A DNA stretch of 64,000 nt from Pseudoselenomonas ruminantium (lineage in GTDB: Bacteria; Bacillota; Negativicutes; Selenomonadales; Selenomonadaceae), in NCBI RefSeq assembly GCF_900104055.1, contig NZ_FNJQ01000003.1, forward strand, positions 62,001-126,000. Direction: 5' to 3'. Positions 42,698 to 49,643 of the stretch are shown here, piece after piece; position 1 is the stretch's first letter; each line of letters opens with the position of its first letter. Position numbers and translations under genes: made by a program. Under the pieces are notes generated by a model. That model made no database searches, was not told the DNA's origin, and saw nothing but the letters and a program-made list of their open reading frames with translations.

Positions 42698-42996
42698 ACG
42701 CTATGGCATCCTCAAACCATTCGTGATATAATGCCGGCAGGATAATATTCCTCAACAGAAGAATCAACAAAAAACTGAAAACCTCCCCTACCTGTTCGCA
42801 AGCCCCATTCTACCGTCGAGGTTTTCAGTTTTTTCCGTGGACACGCTGAAGGCTTATTATACAAGAACTGAGAGGCAAAAATTATGGATTTTCAAAACAA
42901 AAACTTTGACAGTAAGCAGGATTTTAACCAAAAATGGCGAAGGTTTTCAAAAATAGGGTTGAGAGGCCAGGCCACACAAGGCTCCTGAGCATCGCC
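42698..42996 (+). promoter_or_regulatory. CRISPR leader with 17-bp stem hairpin
   Basis: The 300 bases between cas2 and the first repeat have a TATAAT-like box near 42725 and a perfect 17-bp inverted repeat (42768-42784 with 42817-42833, core AACTGAAAACCTC). The second arm ends in six T, so it can also terminate cas2 transcripts. About 110 bases of this leader recur at 45678-45788. Confidence 0.75.
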
Positions 42997-43459
42997 GTCG
43001 ACAGTACCCTACTACCGCTTGCGGTATCGTAACCTGCAAGGGTATCTGCTTCGTAGTACTTTCTCATGGTCGACAGTACCCTACTACCGCTTGCGGTATC
43101 GTAACTTCCTTCTTGACGTCCTGAGTGAATTCACTCATCGTCGACAGTACCCTACTACCGCTTGCGGTATCGTAACAGGTTCTCCTTCAGCATAGTTGGT
43201 ATGTTTCCTTGTCGACAGTACCCTACTACCGCTTGCGGTATCGTAACTGTGGATGCTTGTGCTACAATTTTAAAATTTGCTGTCGACAGTCCCCTACTAC
43301 CGCTTGCGGTATCGTAACGTCTCTACTTTAGTAGATGACGGACCACCATTGTTCGTCGACAGTCCCCTACTACTGCTTGCGGTATCGTAACACGTTTGCC
43401 ATAGTGATCAATCTCCTTTCAAATCGACAGTAGCCTATTAGCGCTTACGATATCCCCTA
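42997..43459 (+). CRISPR. CRISPR array, 37-bp repeats, six spacers
   Basis: Seven repeats begin at 42997, 43069, 43140, 43211, 43282, 43355 and 43423. The repeat begins GTCGACAGT, has the palindromic core TACCGCTTGCGGTA and ends TCGTAAC. Spacers are 35, 34, 34, 34, 36 and 31 bases. Repeats 5 and 6 carry a shared A-to-C change, repeat 6 one more, and repeat 7 is strongly degenerate, so the cas1-proximal end is the old end and new spacers enter next to the leader. Confidence 0.97.
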
Positions 43460-43496
43460 AGAAACAAAACTCTACATACCTTAAGGATGATATGCC

Positions 43497-44477
43497 ATGG
43501 GTGTGCTTTATTTACTATCCAAAGGAGCAACTGTCCGCAAAGATGGCGGCAGGCTTGTAATTGAAAAAGAAAACCGGCTGGTTGGACGTATGCCCATCCG
43601 CTCGCTGACTTCAATAGTCGTAGGACCGGCGGCCAATATTTCTACGCCGGCTGTTTTTGCATGTCTGGAAAATAACATCCCCATTTTCTTCTTAAATAAG
43701 AAATGGCAGCTTCTAGGCCAGTTAGCCAATGAACATGCTTCTGTTGCCGTCATTAGGCAACAATTTGCCTGCCTGGAAGATTATGATATGTCCATGCAGT
43801 TAGCAAAATCGGTTGTCAGCGAAAAGATAAGGAATCAATATCGTCTTTTGAAGAGCTACACCCGTTCAAGCCAAAATTCTGCACTAACTAAGGCGCTGAA
43901 GATGCTGAAGGCCGAAAGGAGTAAAGTGGACACGGCAGATTCTGCTGACAGCCTGCGTGGCATCGAGGGAAACTGTGCCCAAAATTACTTTGCCGGTTTC
44001 GGCGCACTCCTCGACAACAGGACATGGCATTTCAAGGGACGTACCCGGCCGGCCACTGACCCGGCCAACGCCCTGCTTAACTTTGGCTATGCCTTTCTGG
44101 AACGTGAAGTACGCATAGCTGTCATTGCCCAAGGACTTGACACCCGCATAGGCTTTCTGCACAGCAACAATGATCGCAAGGACAGCCTGGTCTTCGACCT
44201 TATGGAACTGTTCCGTCAGCCGGTGATTGACCGCTTTGTGCTGAATCTGTTGCGGCTGCAGGTATATAAACCTCAGGATTTTGCCAAAGATGATGAAGAT
44301 ATCTGCCTTCTCAGCGACGAAGCCCGCAATGCCTGGTATCAAAAATACGAAGACTATATGGAAAAGACTTATCAGGAATACGATGGCCTATCGCCACGCC
44401 AGCTGATACAGAAACGGGTGGAAGCATTCCGTCAGGAGCTCCTGTATCCCACTAAACACGATAAAAAAAAACAGTAA
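43497..44477 (+). CDS. cas1: Cas1
   Basis: The 326-residue integrase keeps the active-site residues: Glu157 in RGIEGN, His222 in GFLHSNN and Glu237 in DLMELFRQP. Together with Cas2 it inserts new spacers. It starts 37 bases after the last degenerate repeat, so it is probably transcribed through the array or from a promoter inside it. AAGGA precedes the start. Confidence 0.95.
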   Translation: MGVLYLLSKGATVRKDGGRLVIEKENRLVGRMPIRSLTSIVVGPAANISTPAVFACLENNIPIFFLNKKWQLLGQLANEHASVAVIRQQFACLEDYDMSMQLAKSVVSEKIRNQYRLLKSYTRSSQNSALTKALKMLKAERSKVDTADSADSLRGIEGNCAQNYFAGFGALLDNRTWHFKGRTRPATDPANALLNFGYAFLEREVRIAVIAQGLDTRIGFLHSNNDRKDSLVFDLMELFRQPVIDRFVLNLLRLQVYKPQDFAKDDEDICLLSDEARNAWYQKYEDYMEKTYQEYDGLSPRQLIQKRVEAFRQELLYPTKHDKKKQ

Positions 44478-44486
44478 TCTCCCCAC

Positions 44487-44512
44487 AGGTCTAACCGACC
44501 TATATTTTTTTT
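44487..44512 (+). terminator. Terminator after cas1
   Basis: Short AGGTC / GACCT stem followed by ATATTTTTTTT; it directly abuts the viperin promoter element. Confidence 0.65.
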
Positions 44513-44517
44513 CCAAA

Positions 44518-44561
44518 AATGCCAAAAACCTTTCTTAAGCGCGGTTTTATCTATTAGAAGG
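44518..44561 (+). promoter_or_regulatory. Island promoter element copy g (viperin)
   Basis: AATGCCAAAA (44518-44527), 15 bases, GGTTTTATCTATTAGAAGG (44543-44561), 38 bases before the viperin start. First box is perfect; the second is diverged in the middle. Confidence 0.75.
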
Positions 44562-44598
44562 ACAAACAACCGCTCGATAAAAGAAAGGAGCCGTCATC

Positions 44599-45423
44599 AT
44601 GGCTTACAAAGTAAACCTCCACATCACCCAGAAATGCAACTACGCTTGCAAATACTGCTTCGCCCACTTCGACCACCACAACGACCTGACCTTGGGCCAG
44701 TGGAAACATATCATTGACAACCTTAAAACCAGCGGCCTCGTAGATGCCATCAATTTCGCCGGCGGTGAGCCGGTTCTGCACCGCGACTTCGCAGCAATCG
44801 TCAACTACGCCTACGATCAGGGCTTCAAGCTCTCCATTATCACCAATGGTTCCCTGATGCTGAATCCCAAACTCATGCCCCCGGAACTCTTCGCAAAATT
44901 CGATACCCTGGGAATCTCCGTTGACAGCATCAATCCCAAAACGCTCATAGCACTTGGCGCCTGCAACAACTCCCAGGAAGTATTATCCTACGACAAGCTG
45001 TCGCATCTGATAACACTTGCCCGTTCCGTCAATCCGACCATCCGCATCAAACTGAATACGGTCATCACCAATCTCAACGCGGACGAAGACCTCACCATCA
45101 TTGGCCAGGAACTCGACATCGCCCGCTGGAAAATGCTCCGAATGAAGCTTTTCATCCACGAAGGCTTCAACAATGCACCGCTATTAGTCAGCCAGGCTGA
45201 CTTCGATGGCTTCGTTGAACGACATGCCGAAGTATCCCACGATATCGTCCCCGAAAACGACCTGACCAGATCCTATATCATGGTGGACAATCAGGGCCGG
45301 TTACTGGATGACGAAACCGAAGAATACAAAGTGGTCGGTAGCCTGCTTGCGGAAGACTTCGGCACCGTATTCGATCGTTACCACTTTGACGAAGCTACCT
45401 ACGCCAGTCGCTATGCAGGTTAA
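44599..45423 (+). CDS. Prokaryotic viperin (radical SAM antiviral nucleotide synthase)
   Basis: The 274-residue protein has the radical SAM cluster motif CNYACKYCF (Cys13, 17, 20), FAGGEPVLH, IITNGSLML, GISVDS, and the viperin-specific C-terminal stretch: IKLNTVITNLNADEDL, ARWKMLRMKLF, DFDGFVERHAEVS, SYIMVDNQGRLLD and HFDEATYASRYAG, each matching animal viperin in order. Viperins convert a nucleoside triphosphate to its 3'-deoxy-3',4'-didehydro form, which stops viral RNA synthesis. GGAG precedes ATG. No nucleotide kinase is adjacent. Confidence 0.92.
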   Translation: MAYKVNLHITQKCNYACKYCFAHFDHHNDLTLGQWKHIIDNLKTSGLVDAINFAGGEPVLHRDFAAIVNYAYDQGFKLSIITNGSLMLNPKLMPPELFAKFDTLGISVDSINPKTLIALGACNNSQEVLSYDKLSHLITLARSVNPTIRIKLNTVITNLNADEDLTIIGQELDIARWKMLRMKLFIHEGFNNAPLLVSQADFDGFVERHAEVSHDIVPENDLTRSYIMVDNQGRLLDDETEEYKVVGSLLAEDFGTVFDRYHFDEATYASRYAG

Positions 45424-45452
45424 CAGCATTAATTATTGCTGTTATTCCCTAA

Positions 45453-45617
45453 CGACTTGGCTACTCCAATATAAAACTTGGTAAACCAGCCAATCCCTTC
45501 GGACATCTGAAAGAACCGGCAGCAGCAATATGTGTTTCATTGCTGAAATGTTGCCAGGAAACCATCGAGACCAAAGATATTATTCACGCTGCCGCCAAAA
45601 TTATTCCCAAACATTAA
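45453..45617 (+). pseudogene. Start-less ORF remnant downstream of viperin
   Basis: A frame of 54 codons with gene-like composition (LGKPANPFGHLKEPAAAICV, CCQETIETKDIIHAAAKIIP) but no start codon; a stop lies immediately upstream. It looks like the 3' end of a deleted gene. I could not name the parent. Confidence 0.4.
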
Positions 45618-45677
45618 GATTGCTATGATATAATTTGAATCAGAAGTGATGGCTATAGTTCAGTTCCACTGACTGAT

Positions 45678-45741
45678 AAAAACTGAAAACCTCCCCCACA
45701 TGCCCGCGAGGCCCATTCTACCGTTGAGGTTTTCAGTTTTT
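45678..45741 (+). repeat. Duplicated CRISPR leader hairpin
   Basis: A 16-bp perfect stem (45678-45693 with 45726-45741) almost identical to the leader of the main array, including the loop sequence CCCATTCTACCGT and the following TCCGTGGACACG. Confidence 0.85.
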
Positions 45742-45787
45742 CCGTGGACACGTGTAAGCCTTGATTTACAAGGGATAGAAGCAAAAA

Positions 45788-45878
45788 TACCGCTTGCGGT
45801 ATCGTAACGATCTACGTAAATCCGTAGGCTGAACTGTTTTATTCGACAGTACCCTAATACCGCTTACGGTATAATCTT
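45788..45878 (+). CRISPR. Decayed second CRISPR array, one spacer
   Basis: The last 21 bases of a repeat (TACCGCTTGCGGTATCGTAAC, 45788-45808), a 33-base spacer-like unit, and a degenerate full-length repeat at 45842-45878 (TCGACAGTACCCTA, then TACCGCTTACGGTAT). It lies behind a duplicated leader; the leader-proximal part seems deleted into the first repeat. Confidence 0.85.
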
Positions 45879-45931
45879 ATACCTTGGTTTACAACATTTT
45901 TTACACACTTCAATTTCATATTTTCATCATG

Positions 45932-45957
45932 CAGACCAGCCGGGTCTGTATTTTTTT
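45932..45957 (+). terminator. Terminator upstream of island promoter copy h
   Basis: CAGACC / GGGTCTG stem followed by GTATTTTTTT, again immediately before an island promoter element. Confidence 0.7.
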
Positions 45958-45964
45958 CATAAGG

Positions 45965-46008
45965 AATGCCAAATATACATCATCCACCTGGTTATATATA
46001 GTGAAAGC
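45965..46008 (+). promoter_or_regulatory. Island promoter element copy h
   Basis: AATGCCAAAT (45965-45974), 15 bases, GGTTATATATAGTGAAAGC (45990-46008), 37 bases before the next start codon. Confidence 0.78.
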
Positions 46009-46044
46009 TGGATAATAATGCTATTGTAACGAAAGGAGCTTATC

Positions 46045-46692
46045 ATGGATAATCAGGAACTCCAATATGCGGGCTGTCATTTCGATGTTGTTTTCACCGC
46101 ATATTCCCTTGCCTATATGCAGTCAGAAAGCATTCCTCAGACAGAAGCTCTGCAAATTATTGCCAAATCCCTGCCCATGTTCTTCAATTCCTACTCCGGC
46201 AAAGACCATTTTCTTCTCAGCAATAAAAGTGACCTAGGCATCACGTGCAAATGCAGTTATACAAAAGGAAAAATTTTCACTATTAATATCAACTTTGTAT
46301 TCAGACTTTCCTCAGAAGACTTATTTTTTTCCTATAACGACCAAAAAGTTCACCTTTTCTATGCACCAGGTCACTTTGCATCTTTTCCCGGAGGAACTCA
46401 GCCACAGCGCCCGCGAAAAGAAAGTTCCTTATTTAAGAAGTACAAAAAAAAGAAAAAATATCCCCGCGTTGTCTGCGAAGCATCCATAAAAATGGATACC
46501 AAGCCCAGAAAATGCATTCCTGCCGATGGTTTCGTTACCGTACTTTCCTTCCTAGATAAGCTTATAGGCAAGAAGGATAACGACGATCTCATACTAACAG
46601 ATATCATCACACTTGCCCTTAGTCACTATATGCTGGATGATGTACTACAACTTGAAATAATCGCAGCTCCTATTGCAGTCCATCGGATATGA
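46045..46692 (+). CDS. Unknown 215-residue protein under the island promoter
   Basis: AAAGGAG precedes ATG 46045. The product (starting MDNQELQYAGCHFDVVFTAY) is soluble, with a beta-rich first half, a very basic loop (FKKYKKKKKYPR near residues 130-142) and a helical end. I recognise no family. The shared promoter and position next to viperin make it a candidate defence effector; the basic loop hints at nucleic-acid binding. Confidence 0.7.
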   Translation: MDNQELQYAGCHFDVVFTAYSLAYMQSESIPQTEALQIIAKSLPMFFNSYSGKDHFLLSNKSDLGITCKCSYTKGKIFTININFVFRLSSEDLFFSYNDQKVHLFYAPGHFASFPGGTQPQRPRKESSLFKKYKKKKKYPRVVCEASIKMDTKPRKCIPADGFVTVLSFLDKLIGKKDNDDLILTDIITLALSHYMLDDVLQLEIIAAPIAVHRI

Positions 46693-46709
46693 TGCTTACA
46701 CCCTGAGTC

Positions 46710-46734
46710 ACAGGTCAATATGACCTGTATTTTC
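46710..46734 (+). terminator. Terminator after the 215-residue gene
   Basis: ACAGGTCA / TGACCTGT perfect stem with a three-base loop, followed by ATTTTCC. Confidence 0.75.
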
Positions 46735-46831
46735 CCCAAAAATGCCAAAAACAAAACTGAAAGTTCATACCTACGAAATCATGTTTTGCGACAACTATAA
46801 TTTGGCCAAAAATTTTATTTGTTTTCATAAA

Positions 46832-46886
46832 TTTATCCCAACCGCTGTCCCCTAGTCTTAGCTATAGAAACGGTGGTTGGGATAAA
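46832..46886. repeat. 12-bp inverted repeat in intergenic DNA
   Basis: TTTATCCCAACC / GGTTGGGATAAA with a 31-base loop, followed by CTTTTC; possibly a second terminator or a remnant of a mobile element end. Confidence 0.5.
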
Positions 46887-46959
46887 CTTTTCTCTACATT
46901 AACTCGCAAGTTATCACTTTTAGACAATACTCAGAGCATTTACCTTTATACATATCACC

Positions 46960-47136
46960 TTAAAATTCTTCTGACCGCCATAAGACAGGAATGGCATCGG
47001 CCTCATGATGTCCCATATATACCGCCGGCTCGATCAACATCGGACTTCCCTGGCCATCCGGCATGACATTGCCACTCCACAGATCACCATGGAACAGCGA
47101 AGGAAAGGTCGGCTCAATGATATCCCCATCCACCTC
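46960..47136 (-). pseudogene. Fructosamine-kinase fragment
   Basis: The minus strand encodes EVDGDIIEPTFPSLFHGDLW then SGNVMPDG and MLIEPAVYMGHHEADA, the catalytic-loop region of fructosamine/ketosamine 3-kinases (HGDLWSGN, DPAVYYGHREAD). A stop precedes the fragment at its 5' side and the C-terminal third is missing, so only about 58 codons of a roughly 280-codon gene remain. Confidence 0.75.
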
Positions 47137-47173
47137 TTAAACAAACGTCAGTTCCTATAGCTGCCACACAGAT

Positions 47174-47944
47174 CTATCTTGGTGAACGGGAAAACTTCAT
47201 GGCAAAAACACCAAACAGCGGTGTTTCGCCATATAACAGGCGTTCCTTCTCGTCCCATAGCCGTTCTGTCAGGTCAAATTCCGCATGCACTTCCCCAAAG
47301 CCCAGGCTGCGCAGCAATTCCACATCCCAGTAAGGACGCTTGGTCCCGCTAAGCGGAAGTTCCAAGGGATCGAATGGTTCGGTAATATCCGCTGCGCATT
47401 CCAGCGCATCGCCATATTTTCGCAGACATTCCTGTCTCCGCAATTCTGCCCGCTCTGCCATAGCTTCATCATATAATGGCATATTCCAATTAGCATCGAA
47501 CAGCAGCAGACGCCCCTGAGGACGCAGCAGGCGCAGGCACTCGCCATATACCTGCCAGGGGCTCAACAGTGTCCAGGTAACATTGCGGCTCACGATGGCC
47601 TCGAATGCTTCCTCAGGAAAGTCCATATGGTTGATGTCCATCTGCTGCAGGTTGACTTCAACGCCTGCCCCTTCAATCATCGCCCGCGCCTGTTCCAACA
47701 TCCCCGCCGAACAGTCCACGGCTGTTACCTCATAGCCCATCCTGGCTAAGATTATCGAGAAAAAGGCCGGGCCACAGCCTAAATCCAACACCTTTTTCGT
47801 ACCGGCAGGTAACTTTTCCCGCAAAAGTTTCTGCCAGGCCTCCACCCGGAAACTGGCCAGTTCATCCGCAATGATGTTACCATAGTTTTCCGCATCCTGA
47901 GACCAATAGCGGGCCATACTGTCAATATTCAAACCAATCACCAT
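47174..47944 (-). CDS. SAM-dependent methyltransferase (class I)
   Basis: The 256-residue protein has motif I VLDLGCGPAFFSIILA, motif II acidic VTAVDCS, DINHMDF and the post-motif ALL-type VSRNVTWTL region. The substrate is not evident; small-molecule or quinone-like methylation is typical for this group. AGGA precedes ATG 47944. It borders the fructosamine-kinase remnant and is divergent from pdxS. Confidence 0.85.
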   Translation of the reverse strand: MVIGLNIDSMARYWSQDAENYGNIIADELASFRVEAWQKLLREKLPAGTKKVLDLGCGPAFFSIILARMGYEVTAVDCSAGMLEQARAMIEGAGVEVNLQQMDINHMDFPEEAFEAIVSRNVTWTLLSPWQVYGECLRLLRPQGRLLLFDANWNMPLYDEAMAERAELRRQECLRKYGDALECAADITEPFDPLELPLSGTKRPYWDVELLRSLGFGEVHAEFDLTERLWDEKERLLYGETPLFGVFAMKFSRSPR

Positions 47945-48008
47945 CTTTTCCTAGCTTTTTCTTGCTGCTATCCATATCGATTATTATAACACGGAATACA
48001 AAAGTCTA

Positions 48009-48044
48009 AGGTCAGCTGGGAGATTTTTTCACCATCTGACCTTA
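48009..48044. promoter_or_regulatory. Inverted repeat upstream of the pdxST promoter
   Basis: AAGGTCAG (48009-48016) and CTGACCTT (48037-48044) lie just upstream of a -35-like TTTACT (48051) and TATAAT (48074-48079, 17-base spacing). Candidate site for the MocR-type regulator encoded downstream. Confidence 0.5.
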
Positions 48045-48140
48045 TAATATTTACTTGTATTGGATATTTTAATATAATCAGATAAAGTCTATGATAGGAA
48101 CTGTCAACCGAAACATGCGAAATCAAAGGAGGCAGTTCAC

Positions 48141-49028
48141 ATGGCTGAATTAAAAGAGAATAATCGTTATGAACTGAACAAGGAGTTGGCCCAGATGCTA
48201 AAGGGCGGCGTAATCATGGATGTGACTACGCCGGAGCAGGCGAGAGTGGCAGAAGCGGCCGGAGCCTGCGCGGTTATGGCCTTGGAGCGGATTCCGGCGG
48301 ATATCCGGGCTGCCGGTGGCGTGGCCCGCATGAGCGATCCGGCTATGATCAAGGGCATCCAGCAGGCGGTGAGCATTCCGGTCATGGCAAAATGCCGTAT
48401 CGGTCATTTTGTGGAAGCTCAGCTCCTGCAGGCCATCGAAATTGACTACATCGATGAAAGCGAAGTCCTTTCCCCGGCAGATGATGTCTACCATATCAAC
48501 AAGCGCGACTTTGCCGTGCCCTTTGTCTGCGGTGCCCGGGATTTGGGCGAGGCCCTGCGGCGCATCAATGAAGGCGCTTCCATGATCCGGACAAAAGGCG
48601 AACCGGGGACCGGCGATGTGATTCAGGCCGTACGTCATATGCGGGCCATCAACAAACAGATGAAAGAGCTGACCGTACTGCGGGAGGATGAACTCTTTGA
48701 AGCAGCCAAGACATATCAGGTGCCCTATACACTGGTGAAATATGTCCATAAGTACGGCCGCTTGCCCGTGGTCAATTTCGCTGCCGGCGGCGTGGCCACC
48801 CCCGCAGATGCCGCGTTAATGATGCAATTAGGTGCTGACGGTGTCTTTGTGGGTTCCGGCATCTTTAAATCCGGCAATCCGGCTAAACGCGCAGCGGCCA
48901 TTGTCGAAGCCGTGACCAACTATCAGGATGCAGAGCGGATTGCCAGACTCTCGGAAAATCTCGGCGAAGCCATGGTGGGCATCAACGAGGACGAGATCCA
49001 GCTGCTCATGGCCGAGCGCGGAAAATAA
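48141..49028 (+). CDS. pdxS: Pyridoxal 5'-phosphate synthase, synthase subunit
   Basis: This 295-residue TIM barrel makes PLP from ribose 5-phosphate, glyceraldehyde 3-phosphate and ammonia. Typical motifs: [55 protein letters not shown] and [20 protein letters not shown]. Co-transcribed with pdxT 13 bases later. The dodecamer receives ammonia from PdxT. Confidence 0.97.
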   Translation: MAELKENNRYELNKELAQMLKGGVIMDVTTPEQARVAEAAGACAVMALERIPADIRAAGGVARMSDPAMIKGIQQAVSIPVMAKCRIGHFVEAQLLQAIEIDYIDESEVLSPADDVYHINKRDFAVPFVCGARDLGEALRRINEGASMIRTKGEPGTGDVIQAVRHMRAINKQMKELTVLREDELFEAAKTYQVPYTLVKYVHKYGRLPVVNFAAGGVATPADAALMMQLGADGVFVGSGIFKSGNPAKRAAAIVEAVTNYQDAERIARLSENLGEAMVGINEDEIQLLMAERGK

Positions 49029-49041
49029 GGAGGACTTTTCC

Positions 49042-49623
49042 ATGGCAAAAAAGACAATCGGTGTGCTGGCCCTGCAGGGTGCTTTTCAGGAACACGAGCA
49101 GATGCTTGCCAGACTGGGCGCAGATTATCGTGAGATCCGTCAGACGGCGGATTTCACGGCAGATATTGCAGGGCTCATCCTGCCCGGCGGAGAAAGCACC
49201 ACCCAGCGCAAACTAATGTATAGTACGGGGCTTTTGGCCCCGTTGCAGCAACGGATAAGAGAAGATATGCCCGTAATGGGAACTTGTGCCGGACTGATTC
49301 TCTTAGCTCAGGAACTCAGCAATGACGAAGAAACTGGCCTTAGCACTCTGCCCGTACGCGTCAAGCGCAATGCCTACGGCCGGCAGCTGGGCAGCTTTGC
49401 CGCAGATATATCCTTGGCAGGCATAGGCAAATTTCCGATGCGTTTCATCCGTGCCCCCTACATTGAGAAAATCCTGCAGCCGGATGTGGAGGTACTAGCC
49501 ACGTATCAGGGACAGATTACGGCGGTACGCTATCACAAACAGCTGGCCATGTCATTTCATCCGGAACTTACGCAGGATTTACGCGTGCATCGCTTATTTT
49601 TACAGATGGCAGCATCAGCCTGA
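49042..49623 (+). CDS. pdxT: Pyridoxal 5'-phosphate synthase, glutaminase subunit
   Basis: This 193-residue class I glutaminase has the early GVLALQGAFQEHEQML, the oxyanion/nucleophile region LILPGGESTT and MGTCAGLILLA (catalytic Cys), and the C-terminal His-Glu pair in MSFHPELTQD. AAGGAGG precedes ATG 49042. Pairs with PdxS. Confidence 0.97.
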   Translation: MAKKTIGVLALQGAFQEHEQMLARLGADYREIRQTADFTADIAGLILPGGESTTQRKLMYSTGLLAPLQQRIREDMPVMGTCAGLILLAQELSNDEETGLSTLPVRVKRNAYGRQLGSFAADISLAGIGKFPMRFIRAPYIEKILQPDVEVLATYQGQITAVRYHKQLAMSFHPELTQDLRVHRLFLQMAASA

Positions 49624-49643
49624 ACGAAAGGAGCTGTATCTTA

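Noticed and set aside
42768-42833. Leader hairpin as a tracrRNA-like element
   Set aside because: The arms share no sequence with the repeat, and type III systems process with Cas6; leader/terminator role is simpler.
46741-46765. A ninth copy of the island promoter (AATGCCAAAA after a terminator)
   Set aside because: The first box is perfect but the sequence 15 bases later is CATACCTA, not GGTTATAT, and no gene follows; at most a decayed copy.
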